In this document: one piece after another, positions 14,142 through 15,027 of the stretch | Layout: each line of letters starts with the position of its first letter | Numbering within the stretch: the first letter of the stretch is position 1 | Origin: Prevotella sp. UBA746 | GTDB taxonomy: Bacteria; Bacteroidota; Bacteroidia; Bacteroidales; Bacteroidaceae | Assembly: GCA_002298545.1 (NCBI GenBank) | Contig: DBKQ01000032.1 | Coordinates: forward strand, 1-15,027 | Direction: 5' to 3' | DNA length: 15,027 nt | The notes under the pieces: generated by a model | Databases searched by the model: none | Seen by the model: only the letters and a program-made list of their open reading frames with translations | Told to the model about the DNA's origin: nothing | Made by a program: the position numbers and the translations under genes

Positions 14142-14195
14142 TATGTCTTCCCCTCCCCCGCCCCCTGAGGGGGAGGCGGGGGAGGGGAAGACATA
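14142..14195. repeat. G/C-rich hairpin element after the primase gene
   Basis: TATGTCTTCCCCTCCCCCGCC (positions 14142-14162) pairs exactly with 14175-14195, and three further C:G pairs follow one mismatch, around a short loop. No T-run follows. The right arm and tail recur at 1-40. The rest of the spacer 14122-14327 holds CATAATTCCATAATT repeats and the array described below; no gene is seen. Confidence 0.85.
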
Positions 14196-14238
14196 AAGCA
14201 GAAAGTTCAGTTACATAATTTTCATAATTCCATAATTT

Positions 14239-14330
14239 GTTACAATGTTACATTGTTACATGTTACATTAAGCACCTTCCATTAATTAGGAATTAGGAAT
14301 TTTTCAATCTTTCAATCTTTCAATCTTTCA
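14239..14330. repeat. Mixed arrays: GTTACAAT, AGGAATT and TTTCAATC units
   Basis: 14239-14278 carries TGTTACAATGTTACATTGTT and ends ATTAAGCACCTT, which matches 7727-7739 (ATTAAGCACCTT). 14284-14300 has TTAGGAATTAGGAAT as at 45-65. 14302-14330 has TTTCAATC units, sense-oriented (GATTGAAA) for the minus-strand aat gene, and contains the aat stop codon. Confidence 0.8.
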
Positions 14331-14972
14331 ATTTTTCAATATTTCCATATATCTGTCGTAGGATATATATTCGCCGCCCATGCTTTTGAGATGTGGTGTT
14401 TCGAGTTGGCAGTCGATGAGTATGCCGCCGTTCTGCTGCATTGTGTGGGCGAGGAAGATAAGGGCGAGCTTGGAGGCTGACGGGACGAGAGAGAACATGC
14501 TCTCGCCGAAAAAGGCAGAACCGATGGTTACGCCATACAGTCCGCCGACGAGCTCCCCCTCTTTGTTCCATACCTCAACGCTCGCTGCAAAGCCCTGGCG
14601 ATGCAGTTCGGTGTAAGCTCGAATCATGTCCTTGCCGAGCCATGCTCCATCCTCGTTGTAGCGCAGACGGCTGCAGTTGTGGATAACTCCGCTGAAGTCG
14701 CGGTTTATGCTCACGCTGTATTCCTGTTTGTTGATAAGCGTGCGCATGGAGTGGCTGACGTGGATTTTGTCGGGAAAGATAACGAAGCGCTGCATTGGGC
14801 AGTACCACAGGATTTCTTTCTGGTCGCGAAAACTGTACCATGGGAAGATGCCGTTGCTATAGGCAAGCAGCAGACGGTCGATGCTGAGGTCGCCGCCTAC
14901 GGCAAAGAGTCCGTCGGGGTCGCCAAGGCGAGGGTCGGGGAAGGTGAGGGCTTTGGAGAGTTGGAAAATCAT
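14328..14972 (-). CDS. aat: Leucyl/phenylalanyl-tRNA--protein transferase
   Basis: Aat transfers Leu or Phe from aminoacyl-tRNA to proteins with N-terminal Arg or Lys, marking them for ClpS-ClpAP degradation (bacterial N-degron pathway); it acts in the cytoplasm. The product is 214 aa, slightly shorter than the E. coli enzyme (234). Family motifs in order: FPDPRLGDPDGLFAVGGDLS (11-30), NGIFPWY (40-46), GGLYGVTIGSAFFGESMFS (143-161), SASKLAL (165-171), LIDCQLETPHLKSMGG (185-200). The start ATG at 14972 leads directly into the family N-terminus. The stop TGA (14330-14328) and the final residues EILKN are written in GATTGAAA repeat DNA. A similar array lies upstream at 15000-15027. No promoter was seen in the 55 bases upstream that are visible. 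Confidence 0.95.
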   Translation of the reverse strand: MIFQLSKALTFPDPRLGDPDGLFAVGGDLSIDRLLLAYSNGIFPWYSFRDQKEILWYCPMQRFVIFPDKIHVSHSMRTLINKQEYSVSINRDFSGVIHNCSRLRYNEDGAWLGKDMIRAYTELHRQGFAASVEVWNKEGELVGGLYGVTIGSAFFGESMFSLVPSASKLALIFLAHTMQQNGGILIDCQLETPHLKSMGGEYISYDRYMEILKN

Positions 14973-14999
14973 AGTCTTTTGTTTTACTGGGAGAACTGG

Positions 15000-15027
15000 A
15001 AAAATTGAAAGATGGAAAAATTGAAAG
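15000..15027 (+). repeat. GATTGAAA-type array at the window end
   Basis: Units AAAAATTGAAAG, ATGGAAA and AAAAATTGAAAG reach the window edge. They are the same family as 6289-6396. The array continues outside the window by an unknown amount. Confidence 0.7.

Overview
The window reads as Bacteroidota chromosome, most likely Prevotellaceae. The grounds are the promoters of the TAnnTTTG type, the near absence of Shine-Dalgarno sites, a small HU-like protein next to a 'smalltalk' peptide, a BT4734/VirE-N primase fused to DUF3987, and intergenic spaces full of short A/T-rich tandem units and C/G-rich palindromes. The assignment rests on pattern recognition, not on a database search.

Layout. 1-472 is a repeat-rich spacer ending in the promoter of an nqr operon. 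473-6288 carries nqrA-B-C-D-E-F on the + strand, tightly packed, encoding the complete Na+-translocating NADH:quinone oxidoreductase. All 2Fe-2S cysteines, both covalent-FMN threonines and the FAD/NADH motifs are visible. 6289-6773 is a spacer of nested inverted repeats. 6774-7390 (minus) holds an HU-like DNA-binding protein followed by a 30-aa smalltalk peptide. 7391-8014 is a spacer with a 40-bp A/T palindrome set between inverted copies of another repeat. 8015-8761 (+) is an HNH endonuclease, convergent with a 71-aa protein at 8766-8981 (minus). 9238-9351 (+) is a possible 37-aa peptide whose promoter region is a near copy of the HNH promoter region. 9421-10635 (+) is an unrecognised 404-aa protein that looks like two joined genes, followed by a strong terminator. 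10820-14121 (+) is a probable replication cassette: a DUF3127-like OB-fold protein, an unrecognised 124-aa basic protein, and a 766-aa primase-ATPase. 14328-14972 (minus) is aat, and repeats close the window.

The two ends (nqr and aat) are housekeeping genes. The 8 kb between them has an accessory character: DNA-binding, nuclease and primase genes, orphan proteins, and no visible integrase, transposase or relaxase. I infer an old or degraded mobile-element region, not an intact element.

The most striking signal is the repeats. At least four families recur: a C/G-rich palindrome of about 91 bp, GATTGAAA-like arrays, AATGAAAC-like arrays, and GAAGAAT/AGGAATT heptamers. They touch coding sequence in several places. 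One copy of the palindrome, with an 18-codon tandem duplication, is translated in frame inside the primase. The heptamer array supplies the last codons of the 124-aa gene, and a GATTGAAA array supplies the end of aat.
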